In this document: positions 35,701 to 49,431 of the stretch, in pieces
How the letters are laid out: each line of letters begins with the position of its first letter
How positions within the stretch are numbered: the stretch's first letter is position 1
NCBI GenBank assembly: GCA_013396915.1
Contig: VWZL01000810.1
Span: 124,001 to 188,000 of the forward strand
DNA length: 64,000 nt
Origin: Stercorarius parasiticus
Taxonomy: Eukaryota; Chordata; Aves; Charadriiformes; Stercorariidae
Reading direction: 5' to 3'
The notes under the pieces: model-generated
What the model was told of the DNA's origin: nothing
Database searches by the model: none
Seen by the model: only the letters and a program-made list of their open reading frames with translations
Program-made: the position numbers and the translations under genes

Positions 35701-37448
35701 AGCAATGATGCACTAGGTGATTACTCACTCCCCTTAACCTGACAGCTGTATTTCTTTCTTTGACTCGTTAATGACCTTGACCAGGTACGCGTGTGGTTGT
35801 GTAGATGTGTGTGGTTGCAGGGCGTTGGGGATGTGCAAATTTTTCTTTGACTTGCGTGACCTTCATTTTACCTAAGTAAGAAAAAGGAACCGTTCCGTGA
35901 ACAGATGGAGCGTTATTTCTAGAGGTAGGTGAATAATGCAGAAAATTATTCATTCAAAACCCCTTCAGACAACTCAGATGTTTGCCGTAAGATAGTGTTG
36001 CAAATCCTAGTGCAAATATCTGCTCACATGAACGTTCAATCCAGATATCTTGAAAATTGTGTGTGGATGTGATTGCCATCCAGTCCAGGAAGAGAGTAGT
36101 GCCAGGTGACTTAATTGATCCATTAAGGAAATGAGGAATAATCACTATTTTAAGCAGTAGTTACAGAACAGATAGTTTGTAAGCCACGCATAGCCAAGTT
36201 AGACTAAAAAAGGTTGTCAAACCGTAGCAGGTAAAAAATAATTATGTGAAAACCAGTTTGTTCACGGACAATTCACCAAGGAGGAAAGGCTTCTAAAATC
36301 AGCAAACGTTTGCTGCAAATAGTTTGCTTGGCTCTTGTTGTTCCTTAATGAATCGAATCTGTTAGCCAGGGAAAGCATCACGTTGTCTTGAAAAACAAAT
36401 CATATTTGGATGCCTCTTTCCATGCGTTTGGACCCATTTTAACATGAACGCACTAATTATGCTGTGGAGATGATTTTGTTATGGCAGAAATGAAGCCGAG
36501 TTTGCAGCTGTAACTATTCAGCTATGGAGTGCGGGAATAGGTATACGGGGAGAGATGCCTTTTAATTCCCTTGCATTTCTCTTTAATATTTGTATCCCTT
36601 TACTTCACATGCAGCTTCTGAGGACGTTTCTGTTCTCTTGGGCGCAGAGGCAAAGGGCCTCAAAATTGCCATTTATGTCAGAGGGAGTTTGCCGTTGACC
36701 GGGTTGAAGAATCATGTCCGCGGCCTAATTTGTACACAGATGGTAACTGGCTCACAAATTCCCAGTCTTCATGACATGCTTTCTGTTGCACAGGGAACTG
36801 TGTGAGTCATCTTGCTCCAGCTATGGTCTTTTTGGATGGAAATTATACTTTTAAATATATACTGCGATTACATACAGCGGTGATGGGCTCATTTGAAGGA
36901 ACTGGAATGTAAGCCATTAAGTTGAGTGGCTGCCATTACGTACTGCGTTTGCCAACAGATAATAGACAATGATATTTCATCTGTGACAACTTTGCCCCCT
37001 AGACTTCGAATAGAATTATCTTGGTTCGTGACCGCTTTCTTCAGCGCCATCCAGGTGATAATTTTGTTACCGTAGACAGCAAATATGCCTTTTCTGAATA
37101 GGGTAGGTGGAACGGAGAGGGATGGGACTTCTGCATTTCTTGTGCAGCGTGACCTGGAGAGAGGGGAAGGGGCGGGTTATAAAAAAAGGGAGAGATGACA
37201 CCGGTTTGGCATGGTGGAGCCAACCGCGCACCATGCCATGCTCTCTGTTGCCTTTGGCAGCAGCGTTTTGCACAAACTAAAATGAGAAACAACATGGCAG
37301 TGGCTTGACTCACTCTTACCAGGTGCTTGGGCAAAGCTCGTGTTACCTGCTCCGGGGTTTTCGTAGCTCCTGCCAAGGCTCTGACTTGCACAGAGGTTTT
37401 GGGTGCAGTGCAGGGCGTTTTGGGGTTGCACGGTCGCAAGGTGGCTGC

Positions 37449-37481
37449 GGGGGCAGGAGATGGGGGGCGAGGGAGCGCGGG
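37449..37481 (+). other. G-rich tract with four G runs
   Basis: G runs of five, six, three and three (37449-37453, 37462-37467, 37471-37473, 37479-37481) meet a loose quadruplex rule. It lies in a locally CpG-rich stretch (about 37430-37520) of intron 1. This is a weaker candidate than the motif at 11387. Confidence 0.5.
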
Positions 37482-40400
37482 AGCATGCCGGTGCGGGCGG
37501 CTGCTCTCTCGCTGTGCCATGGAGATAGCTGCTGGCTCCCTGAGCAGCTCGGGAGGCTGCGGTGGTAACTCATATTTCAGAACGGGTGTTGATGACTTCA
37601 GAAAAGACGTGGTATTAGGGGCTTTCCCCCCTGTTTTAATTAGAGGCTGAGAAGTATAGATCCAAGCAGCAGTCCATTTGGGGAAGAGGGCTGTGGCAAG
37701 TGTCTCCTTTGAATTATTCCATTAACAAGGACATGTTCAGTGTGGCAATTTTCCATAAAATCTGAGAAGCCATCAGACGGTGACTCTCATTCATTCCTAA
37801 CCTGAATTGAGAAAAGCGGCTTAGAGGTGGAAGGCTGCGTATCCCCTCACCTATCGGGCCAATCCATGTAATAGGCTTACAGGGTCTGATGACAATCTAC
37901 AAGAGAGTTACGCACATTTAACTAGCATCAATTTATTACCTTACTGATGAAACAGCCTCTTACATCCAGGATTGTCCGTTGAGCTTTTAGTAGGAAAAAT
38001 CCTATGGTAATGCAAAGTCAATTAGACGGGAATAAGAATGTCATGCTAGATACCTGGTATCTCTCTGCTGAAACCGAGGGAGCGAAGGTATGTGCTGGGA
38101 TGTCCACCCCGCTGTGCCACTCCTCTGCCTTCCATTGCCCCACGTGCTGCTTCCCCAAAAGCTTGCACTGAGTATGTTAAATGCTTTGGAAATCTTTTGA
38201 GTGCGTATAGCAAGAGATTCTCGGCCTGTGACAGCAAAGCCAAGCCCAGGGCACTGTGCCGACGCCGGGCTGCCAGCTCAGGGCTTGGAGAGGCAGAGGA
38301 CACCACGGGGTTGGGCTTAACAAGCGTCTCAAGGGGAGAAGCTGTTTTCCATCGCTTACTTTTAAGTCCTGCCTGTTTGCCCTCTCGGGAGTTGACACGG
38401 ATGAAAGGTGAGATGTAAATGCAAGATGTGGTTGCTATAACGACTCGAGCTCTGTCTTGCTGGGCTTGTTGTGTTGTGTTACTGATTGCACGCGTGGGGT
38501 GGTGGCTAGCAGAGCCTGGTCGCCGGGTGTTCCCTATGAGCTCAGGATGCCTCTTGCTGCTTTTTGGTCCAGCTGCTGTAATACTGAAAGACGTGAGGAA
38601 GACTTTCGTTTTTGCTGGCATCATTCTCTTGAAGATCATAATGTAGGGGCCGGAGGCTTTGTCTGGCTGTTTCTTATTTTGGGTGCCCATTCTGGTTTTT
38701 CCTCTTCCTGCCTGAGACAGAAGGAATGGGATTTTCACTGGAGGGCTCTTGGTTTGCCCAAGAGCAGCTGGACTGGCTTTGGTCTTCACCGGCTTGGCTG
38801 GCAGCTGGCTGAGCCGGGGCTGTTCCTGCCCCTGCAAACTCACCCGAAGGCAAGGGTGGTTTCCGGGGGTCGTGTGCTGTTTCTCCAGCCATTGCTCACG
38901 TTGAGCTTGCGTTTAATTAAACTTTTCTGTAACCTCAGGGTTTGCAAAACAATTTGTAGATGGCATTCCCCTCTTTTGCTCATCTGCCAAGAAGCCACTC
39001 TTTGGCTGTATTAGCCGTGAGCTGCAGTGACTTATGCTAAGACATCAAGAGATGAGAACGGCAAATGAGGAGCCTGAGCCGTGGGTGTAATACATTCATC
39101 TGGACTTTAATCCAGCCTGGGCACTGATTTGCACTAATAACAGCCACTACTTTTTAAGTTCCAAGTTCTCATCACTTACTAAAAATGTCTCTCTTTTTTT
39201 TTAATGTTATCTTTTTGGCATCATACTACAATATCGATATACGGGAATTACGCGTTACTAAGTCTATTACTGATGATGTGTTTTAATACATTGTGGCCTA
39301 ACGTGACATAATCCAGGCAGCTACTTCATTTTTAAAAGGTGTTTTAAAAGACATTGCAGTGATTGATATCGTGAAGGGGCTCTTGCTGCCTGTTCCTTGT
39401 ACTTGGCCACCTAGGAATAATGTTTCTGTTTATTATTAACAGCCCTACATTTGAATTAATTTCCTTTCATGATTTTTAAACCCTGGCCAACTGTGTCAGC
39501 TTTTATAGGACAAAGTGTCTACTTACGCTTTCATTAGTTCTGGTCCTGTCACTTTGTTCATTTCACTGTGAATGCCTGATTCTAGATAAGTGAAGCTGCT
39601 GCACTCGGCAGTCCTGGGGTTTGTGCCTGTGTGTGTACCGTTGTGTGTCTGTGTGCCATTGCCCCCTGCTAAAAAGAGCTGGGAAAGCTTACCTGTCTGT
39701 CCCCAGCTTTGTGGTGGCTGATGGCAGTTCTCCTGTAGCTTCAGGGGTAAAGACCCCGCATCTGGGATGAGCAGATCTGTGTGCTGTTGCCTTTGTGAGT
39801 AGCAGTGTTGTGTTGAATAATGCAATCTACTGGGAGTCATTTGTGTAACTTGCTCCTTAATGCCTTTCTGCTTTGGAAACTCCCATGCCCCAGAGTAACA
39901 GGTGATGTGCGTTTTAAAATAAATAATCTCTAAACCATCAAGCGCTCTTGCCTTCCTCAGAGCAATCACAATTTTATCTTCCCTCCCTGCAAAAAACTAT
40001 GTGGTTGTTCAGGTGAACTCACTTTGCCCACAGTCAGCCAGTCTGCTCCGTGGGAGAGAAGTCTTTTGCTTTCTGGTTTCAATAAGGACAGGCTTCTTGG
40101 GTACAATGAGTCTAGATTTGGCATTCCTGACATTTCCAGTCAAGTCTTGGTTATCCGTGAACGGGTTTCGAGGTTACGGATTAGCTACACCGTGGGCACA
40201 GGGATGCTCGGGATGGTCTCTGTGCCGCTGTACCTCCTCACTGGCTCCCTTAGCTCAGGGCTCAGTGCCCCACAGCAGCCTCTTGCCCCTCACTGTACAT
40301 TCCTAGGGCCTAATTTATATCTATTTTGTAATATCCGTTTTGCTTATCTGTGTTATTCTGCACCTTGGGTAATTGAGAGATAACTGTATCAATCCTTGCC

Positions 40401-43400
40401 CGAGTCCTGCAGCGGTCTGGACACAATGCTTCGATGTTATCTGGCATGATGTTTGGTGCCGCAGCGAGCAGCGGGGCTGGGCTGATGCTTTATTAATGCT
40501 GGAAACATTGCCTGGGAATCCTGACTGCTTCCCCCCCTCATTACTGCCTAATGCAGCCTCGGCCCAGTAAGATTAAACTGGGCATGAATAACTCAAAGCC
40601 CAGCTTTGGCCCTCTGGTCACAGGAAGGATTTCCAGTCCAGCTCTAGGGCTTTGAGGCAGTTACGGCCTTCGTTTAGGAATGTGAGGAGTGCCTTCTGTG
40701 GTCAGCAGGCTGGGATTTGCGCAGGTATTTTAGGTTTGCATCTTGAAGAGTATTTAGAGATTTGTTTTCCGTGTGCTGTAATGAGGGATTCATGCTGACA
40801 GCCCGTGTTGGCCCCGAGTCAGTATGGCGCGGAGAGCCGCTCGGGCTGTCTTTGACACAAGGTGCTGTTTTCCCCGGAGCAGTTTAAACTTTGAGTCCTA
40901 GAACCGATCTCGTAATTTATCTGAGTTAAAAGATTATGGTTAGTGGTTATTTGTAATTACTGTACATGAAAGATATGTCATCAGGCAAGGGGAGGCTTAA
41001 TGTGCCCAGTACGCAAAAGGGATTGGAAAGCAATTACGGTGACATATGCACCATCAAAGCCGAGGGCTTGCCGGTGCTCCGGAGCCAATTAAACACCGCC
41101 CAGGCAGTGCTTTATTGGGGTAACTCCGTCTTGTTACGACTCCTTTTCCTCATTGCTGCCTTGGTTTTACAGGCACTCGCAGCTCTCCAGTTACCGTACG
41201 CAGCTCTGTGGTGCAGCTATTATTATTAATAGGAATGACGTGGACAATAACCATAATAAGGTGGAAAATAAGACTAATGCCATACCCTTGAGTCTACTAG
41301 CGTACCCTGTGTGAGGCCGGGTGCTTTCACGTGTGCCAGGCGATAGTCTTTCAAGAAAATTTAAATCAATGAGAAATATCATAACCCAGTCCTAATGAAC
41401 CTTTAAGTCTGTACTGATTCTCCACCTTTAGATACATATATATAAAGCTTCCAACCAAGTGTGACAGTCTTTGCAGAATATGGGGATATCAGAGGCGCTC
41501 TCTCTCCAATCAGCCTCTTTCAGCTGAAATCCAGCCATTAGTCGAATTCATCAAAGGGCTTGAAAGCAGAAAGGGAAATTCTTTGCCTCGTGCTTAACCT
41601 TTGTGTGATTGCACCTCTTCAGAGAATAAGCAAATCAAGTGGAAATGCCCTCCCATTTGTTTTGTGAATGAGCTGTGCGGCGAATTCACTATGATTTGGC
41701 ATTATTCAGTTTGTATAATTTCTGACGAGAGGTTTAAAAATAAATACACAATCAAAGGAACTATTGGGAGCTTATACAAGAGCAAAAGTACAACATGATG
41801 AGGTGGGGTGACGTTTTCTTGTACGCTTCCTTTTTGTCGGCTCCCTCAGCTGAGTCCCTCAACCTGTCCTAGTTGTGAAAACCAGCCGAATGTTGGGCCC
41901 AAACGTGGGCTGCAGCTTCTGTTGTCTGCGCAGCTCAGGTGAGCCCCCCCTCAAACCGCTCCCGTGCTCGTACCACACGCGTGGTTTTCATGGGGGAGGC
42001 GTCCGAGCGGCTCTCAGCAGAGCGATGAACACCCTCCTTGGGAAATCCTTCAGATGACGGCGTTGCTGTTGCAATAAATGGCCCCATGATTAACAGCCCC
42101 GTCAATCTGCGTTGTAAGCGTTACTGCTCGCGAGGGAGCAATGCAATTAAAACACAGGAGGGTGAAGCCAGCGTGAGGTGCTTTTCTTCTGGGAACATGG
42201 GAAGCAAAGTGCTATTCTCGTTTGGCTGGGGGTTTGCAGATCGTTTGTGTCTCTTCTTCTGCTGGGGTTGCTCTGAGCATTGATTTCTTTACCCTGAATG
42301 CCAGCTCTCTGTATATTCTTGTTTGAAGATCTTTTGGCTGCTGCTGTTATGGAAGCTCCAGTTGAATACAATGGGAAATGCTATTGTTATTTTGCAGTGC
42401 TTTTATGTTGTGTGAATAGAGGGCATGTCTGCACAAGAACAATTTGGCGGAGCCTCACCATGTTTCTCCATCTCCCTTCACAGTCTGCTCCCTATTCCTG
42501 CCGTCCTGCTCCCGAGGAGGAGCATACAGTTTATGTAATGCTGATTTGAAAGGGAACTACGCAGCTCTTTTTTGGGGGTTGGTTTTTTTTTTACTATTAC
42601 GAATCTATTGATGCATTAGTAGAAGGTCTAATAGAGAAATATATCCCTGCCTTAAGATTATTCGTGTTGCCCAGAGGCCATGGTCCTAGAAACTTTGTAG
42701 GTACTTAGAATTTTCTAAGGAGATGGTGATCTATGGTAGACTTCTTTGGGGTTTTTTGAGAAGGTGTCTCTTTATTAAGTGACTTTTGGACTAGTGAGAA
42801 ACGCTGTGCTGGAAACTCAATGCAGAACCTCGTGAGCTAACGGTGATTATCCCTGGAAGAGGTATGGATAGGTAGTTGTGATTTGTGTGGCCTAGCCTCA
42901 AACCAAATCACCTCCGGAAAACATTTCTGCTGGTTCATGCCCATTTCAGTCTCCAGGTACCAGTAAGTCCCTGATTTGTTTTTCCAGTTGGCCCCTAAGA
43001 AACCAGTAAGTGTTGGTTAGTTGGGAATACTTAGCAAATTTTTGCAATAGTGGCTGATTTCACTAAAACGTGTTTCATACTCAGCTGCCTCACCGCGGGC
43101 AGTTGCTGAGAAGGAGCAGATGTTGGCCTCCAACTGTGCGTCATGGCTTTGGAAGTGAGAAAAGTCAGGGAAAATGCACCGGATGCATCGGAAGCAGAGG
43201 CTCACCCATTCCCAAAATCTTTCAAGGGGCCCCATCCTGTAGAACTGGAGCAAAGTCCCTTTGCAGTGACGCAGCCGGTTCATGGCTGGTAGAGTCAAAC
43301 CCTGCAGTAGCCTGGAAGAGGTTGTAAACCTTGGTTCAGAGGTCACTTTCTGTAATGTACTTTAGAAAAATATCCCAGGTGGTGATCCCAGGCTTTTTTG

Positions 43401-44892
43401 ATCAGGACGGGTCTTCCATGACATCCCCCTTCCCCTCCTCTCCTTGGGGTCAGAGGGGTTTGCTCCAGACTTGCTCTAGTCAAGGGGTTAGGCAGAGTGG
43501 TTCTACCCTGTCACGTAACAGAGTGTTGTTCCCATTATTCCTTCTGTTTTTATTTTCCCTGCTTACTTTAGCAGGGAGAGTTATTTTGTCTTGATAGCAG
43601 TGCCACAAAGCCATGGCCAGATGCAAATTCCAGAGTCGAACTACCACTTTTGAGCTCCTCTCTTATATTCCTTGGAAGCTCCCCCTGTGGCATTAATGAC
43701 AATCCCTCCCCTCTGGCTGAGGTCTTTGGAAAGCTTGAGGGAAGAAGGAGACAGGATCATTCCCCACTGGTGAGGACAATCACAGCTAGGTGAGCTCAGC
43801 ACGGGTTTTGCAACGACGTACCACACCATGTTTGCTGTGGTACAGCCTTCAGCATCCCTGCCATGGCGTGCCGCGGTGTGCCAGGGTCGGGAGCTCTCGG
43901 CTGGCACACGCTGACGGTGCTGCATCCCGGAGGTCATGACTTGCAGAGTCCTCTGAAACCCTTTTTTACTGTTTGTTGTTGTTGTCATTTTATTTTGGCA
44001 GCACCTCTAATGTAATTCAGTATTTCCAGTGGCCACGTTCCATCCTGGAAATAACACAAGACTAGAAGAGAAAGGAAAATCCACACGGACCTTAAGTAGG
44101 AATGATTTAATTCCTTTCCACTTGCTGTTGTGGAAGCATTCACCTGTTGTACATGAGTGTTAGGAGTGTCTTAAATAAGCATCTTTAGAGTGAGGGTTTA
44201 TGACTGAATTATCGGAGGTTTACAGAGCACTTTGAAAATCCCTGGAAAGGCTGATGCTTGTGATCCTGGCGATACAGCGATAATACCCCATGTTCTCAGT
44301 GTGTGTTCCAGAAATGTGTCAGCTGTGCTTATAATTAGAGAGAGCATTATCTTTTTTCTCTTTTTCTTTTCCTCGTTAAGTCGATTTATTTGCGGTGCTG
44401 GGACACAGAAGTGGCCCCTCATCTGTCTGTCCTGGTGCTTGGCTTTGGCCATGAGCGGGTGTTCGCTAGGAGGTGAGGAAGGACCTATGATGAACAGCGA
44501 CTCTGGTCCCCAGACCGTGCGCAGCATCCCAGTAGTTAATCTGGTCTGCTGCCCACTGAGAGGGTTTTATCTTCACCCCAGACAGAAAGTGGTTGGCGGG
44601 GCTCTGAAGTCTCCCGTAAAAACAGTAAAAATTATTGTCGGGTCTGTTGTTAAGAAGTGTTCTGGGGCATTTCTCCTGCACTGATGTTACATGGGGAAAG
44701 CGTCGAGGAACTTTTTGCTTTGGGCTTTTTAGTTTGAATGACGAACTGACAAGAATAATTGATTTAAATGGGAACCAGGACTTTCACCTGGAAGACAAGC
44801 AGTATTCAGGGTATGTCAAAACCAAACGTACACTATCACCTATTGCATTTCTTCTAGCTGCCTCCCTCTTCTTATAAATAGGACGCTTTCCC

Positions 44893-44924
44893 CAATAATG
44901 AGGACTTGTAAGTCCTCATTATTG
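44893..44924 (+). repeat. Near-perfect palindrome, 15-base arms with 2-base spacer
   Basis: The left arm CAATAATGAGGACTT (44893-44907) is exactly the reverse complement of the right arm (44910-44924), separated by GT. A 10-base perfect palindrome (GTAAATTTAC, 44924-44933) overlaps its last base. In single strand or RNA it would fold into a stable hairpin. No transposon ends or target duplication were recognised around it. Confidence 0.9.
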
Positions 44925-46524
44925 TAAATTTACAAGGCTGAGATTTTGCGAATTCTTCTGGTGGGCATGGAGAACATAATTTTATTTACAACAGCCTTCG
45001 CGTACTGAGAAACTGCTGTGTCGGGGAGAGTGTGGTTTAATATTTGACTATTCCTATTGTGATTATTATTGTTAAACCCAGTTCTTTGTTACCCCTTTTT
45101 AGCGCTGGCCAAAGTGTAGATGGGATGAACGTAAGGTGTTGGAAGTGTAAACTTCTGCATCACCCAATTAAACACAGAGAAATAGTAAATTCTAGGGCAT
45201 GATTCACCTCACTCGAAGGTAAACAACTGAAATAGCCGAGATGAATCACACTCCAGATGTGTCTCTTTCTCTTCACTGGTTATGAAGGAGGCCAGATGAC
45301 TGTCTCAGATGCTGTGTGGTAGACATGTAAAATTACTGGAGAATAAGTCCTTTTCAAGCGTCTTTGGCTGAGTGTATCTGACCACAGTGCTAAGACCCAG
45401 ATTCGAAACCAAGAAACGTGAGCTTTCTGGAGTGAAGAGCTCCTGTGTTGAATTCTTTCAGAAAATAATATTTTATCCTGACCTTTCTCTAGTTCATCAT
45501 CTCTTGCTGCTGTAGATGTCAGGTTCTGTCTCTGTAACCCTGCCCTGAAAGAGTCAGACGGCTCCACAAATGCAGCAAGATGTCTTCCAAAATAAATTAA
45601 ACTGGATCTTTTAATTTTAGGCTCTGATGTTCTCTTGGTGGACCCAGCACGTGCAATGGCTGGAACTTGACTTCTGCCATCCTGCTGCCATTCTTTTTTC
45701 ACAGGCTGAACTGTATTTGTATTTTGGAAGGCCAAGGCTTGCTTGCTTCCTGGCACGTGGATCCCTTTCTTGGGCTAAGGCTATGGATCAGGGGCTGGAA
45801 AGGACCTGCTAAAGGGGCCTTTCTTCTATCTGCTGGCACTAGACAGTGAAAACCAAGAGCCTGCAGCCTTTCTCCTTGCGTAGCAAGAAGCCCCTTGCAA
45901 AGCCACCTCAGCTCCTGGCATCCACTGGAAGCATCTTCCAGATCTCTGCCTTAACAGCAGAAAAAGGCCTCTCTGCTCTTCTGGCCCCCTGCAAGTCCCT
46001 GCCAGCCCTTGCCGCTGGCCAAGCCATGCTCCTCGGAGCTGGGATTTCGTGCCTCGGGCTCGGAAATGCACTTTTGCGAAGTAGGCTAGGCGGCTCTGAA
46101 ACATGGTCCCTCTGAAGTTTGGTTTCAGTGACGTTTCTGTGGCAGTTTGTGCCCAGAACTGCCTGTGTGTGAAGTGACAGCGAAGTCTATGTCAGCTGAA
46201 GCAGAAAAAGCAGAAACCCGGCTTCTGCGCAATAGCTCTGTTCCCGGTTCATCATCAGTGAAAAAGGGACTAAAATACCCAATGGCATTAACAAAAGAAA
46301 CGAGTGTCAGGCCAACCTGATTTTTTTCTTTTTTTTTTTTTTTAACAAGAAAACTGATTTGCTAGACAAAGAGAATGTACTCTGCCTCATTTATTTGGAT
46401 CAGCTAAATGCAAGATCACAGTGAGCTGCTGGTGGGAGGTAGCCGTGGGAAAGAGGGGGAGATGTTATGTATGTTATGTGTTACTGCAAGATTTCTGTGG
46501 CACCGTAAGAAATGTTTCATGCTG

Positions 46525-46840
46525 TTTCACAAATCTCTGGTAAGGTCTCTTTGGGAATAGTATTTACAGTTCTGGTCATCTGTGTTCAAGAAAGATGCAG
46601 CCAAAATGTCTAGATGCCTAAAAGGGCTGGGGAAATGCTCAGGGGAAGGAAGAGCCGCCTGCCAAGGCAAGGCTGAAAGAGCAGAGCTTGTTTAACTGGG
46701 GAAACCGGAGGCCGGACAGTGTCCATAAATACGGCAAAGGGGAAACACAAGTGAAGGAGAAGAGCTTGGTCCTGGCAGAAGAACCGATGACTGTTAACTG
46801 GTCTTGAATATGTGGTTTCTTCACCTGTGAAGTCTTCATT
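46525..46840 (+). mobile_element. Old CR1-like LINE fragment, sense orientation
   Basis: It begins with CAGTTCTGGTCATCTGTGTTCAAGAAAGATG, the hallmark junction of CR1-type reverse-transcriptase 3' ends. It continues through GAGCTTGTTTAACTGGGGAAACCGGAGGCCGGAC (equivalent to the 'L-F-N-L-x-K-R-R-L-R-G-D' block) and TCCATAAATACGGCAAAGGG. Frames are destroyed by indels. It is comparable in age to the copy at 28225. Confidence 0.6.
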
Positions 46841-49050
46841 CCTTCCAGCTCTGTCTTGGGGTTCTTGGTAGTTTAAACTGATTCATATTTATGAAAACAC
46901 CTAGAAACCTTGGTTTAGAGCGGCACAAGGTGTTGTGAGGAAGCACTGAAAAACACGTCACTACCTGGGTTGAACATTCAGTTGTTGCACTGGAAGCAGA
47001 AATCAAGCTTTATAACTGTTATTTCCCAGATGTAGCTACCCGAATTTGCTAAGTGAGGGCCCAGAGCGGGGGTGAACTGAGGGTCCTGCACCATCTGCCC
47101 CTCGTTTGAACGGGATCCTCTGGTGCCTGGCTCCTCGCAGCTCTGTATCAACAGCCCAAACGTGAGATAACCCCACACTAATCCAGTAGATGCCCTCTGC
47201 GATAAGTTCAGCGCATCGATTAGGTCCATTACCTGACTCCTCAATGAGAGCTTGTTATTAACCCATGCCTTTGTTTTCTGCTTGCTGTCAAGTGATCTTG
47301 TGAGGCTGGTGTGTAGAAATCCCCTACATGATACACGAAGAAGCCATGTTTCTTTTACAGCTGATTTTGAATTAGAAAGGATGATTTGTCAAAATGGAAG
47401 TAGGAAGACCATTGTTTTACTTTATCTACTGCAGGAACGAGAGGTCCGCTGGCTAGATACCCCTTGCCTTTGAGGATGAAAGGCACCAAGTGTCAGCTTA
47501 GGCTTTCTTAGATCTTGCTACTTTATGTACAACTGACTAATAATTGAAGAGACAAAAGTGCAACGGTAACTGTCACAAACCTAAGGAGCGTGATTTCTTA
47601 AAGGAAAGTCAGTTCAAGGAAAATGGTAAATCAGGTCCTTTAATCTGTTGACTAAATTGCCTGTAGGGACTTGAATGCTCTTATATGTTTGTGCCGAGAA
47701 CCCTGCAGCAGCGCTAGAAGGTTTACTGCAGGTTCTTACTGTGCAGGTAGTTATTAGCAGGCATTTTGGTAAGCCAGACTTATTAAAGAGCCGTTAAGAG
47801 CGCTCTAACCATTCCCAGTGCTTCTGCACTTACATAAGCGCTGCGCCGGGTTATTGTCTTTATGCTTTGTATTGCTTGCCTAAATTGAGAGGATATCTGT
47901 GGCTGTTAAAGTCTTGCCCAGTGGAAGGTCTGTAACAGTTGCAGCGCTGAGCTCTTCCTTTGTGAGCTGAAACTGTGATTTGGAGGCGCGCCCAAGTGCA
48001 TATTCGGTGCGTCTCAGATGGCAGAATTAACGAACAAGGTTCAGGATGGCTCTGACAAGCCCATAAGCATACGGATAAAGTCTGTGTTTGCTAGGAGAGT
48101 CTTACCGTTCAGTGCAGAATTCCTGCAGTGGACAAAACATAAACGCAATTTATTATTCTGTTAAAAAATACACGACTATCGTTCTGAGGAGACAGCAGGT
48201 GGCCCAGGCGTGGATGGATGATTTGGCTTGTGGATGCACAAGCATCAGGGTTCGGATGAGTCCTTCCCGCATGTATTAAGCAGGAGGCATGCAATGAAAA
48301 TGAGAAGGGGTTAGGTCCCTGCCGTGGTCCTGGTTCAGCTCTAAGGCAACCGGGTGCTCCACGTGGAGGGACGTTCAGTAGATCCTGTCGGACACAAGCC
48401 TGGCCTCAGTCCACTTTCTGGTGGGCAGGTACCTGCACCCGAGGGCTGTCACGGCAGCCAGCGCCGGCAGGTTTCTGGTGAGCAGAGCAAGGTTGGAACA
48501 CGCCGTGGAGCTGGGCTGTGCTCCAGGTCGGGTCTGGAAGGGGTCAGCAGGGTGCCACCGTGCCCTTCTCTGCTGTGTAGCTTGAAGATTTCAAAAGCGA
48601 GGGACGTCAGTACATCACCAGCACTAAAAAAATACTGAACTCTCAGTTAAAAAAAAAAAAAAGGGTTCTTTTAAATATGTTTGCAAATTTTGCTTGGATT
48701 TGCATGGAAAGCCTTCTGAGCCTCCCGCTGACGTTTGATCCTTGAAGTGAGCAAACTTGCTCTGAGACCTCAATTCCTTTGCAGGACACCATCGCTTGGT
48801 TTTGCCAGTTTTAGCAACTCCCAGCTCTACATTCTGCTAACCAAACTGTACCTGAAAGCCACGTACCTCGATAGACGTGCATGCTCCTAGCTGCTGCGTG
48901 GCGGTGGCAGGGGAGGTGTTGCTTTTCCCCCGCCTGGGACCCGAGAGGTGCTGAACATCCGCACGCGGTGCTCGCTTGCGCGGCATGGTTAGGAGCAGAG
49001 CAGCGGCCTGTAGAAATGGTCGCAGGCCGGGTTACACCACGGGAGGGTGA

Positions 49051-49431
<381 letters not shown>

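Noticed and set aside
35773..35786. ATG ACC TTG ACC AG followed by GTACGC, considered as an alternative collybistin MTL start exon
   Set aside because: Its phase is wrong. Joined to the SH3 exon, it reads AGC TGA and stops at once.
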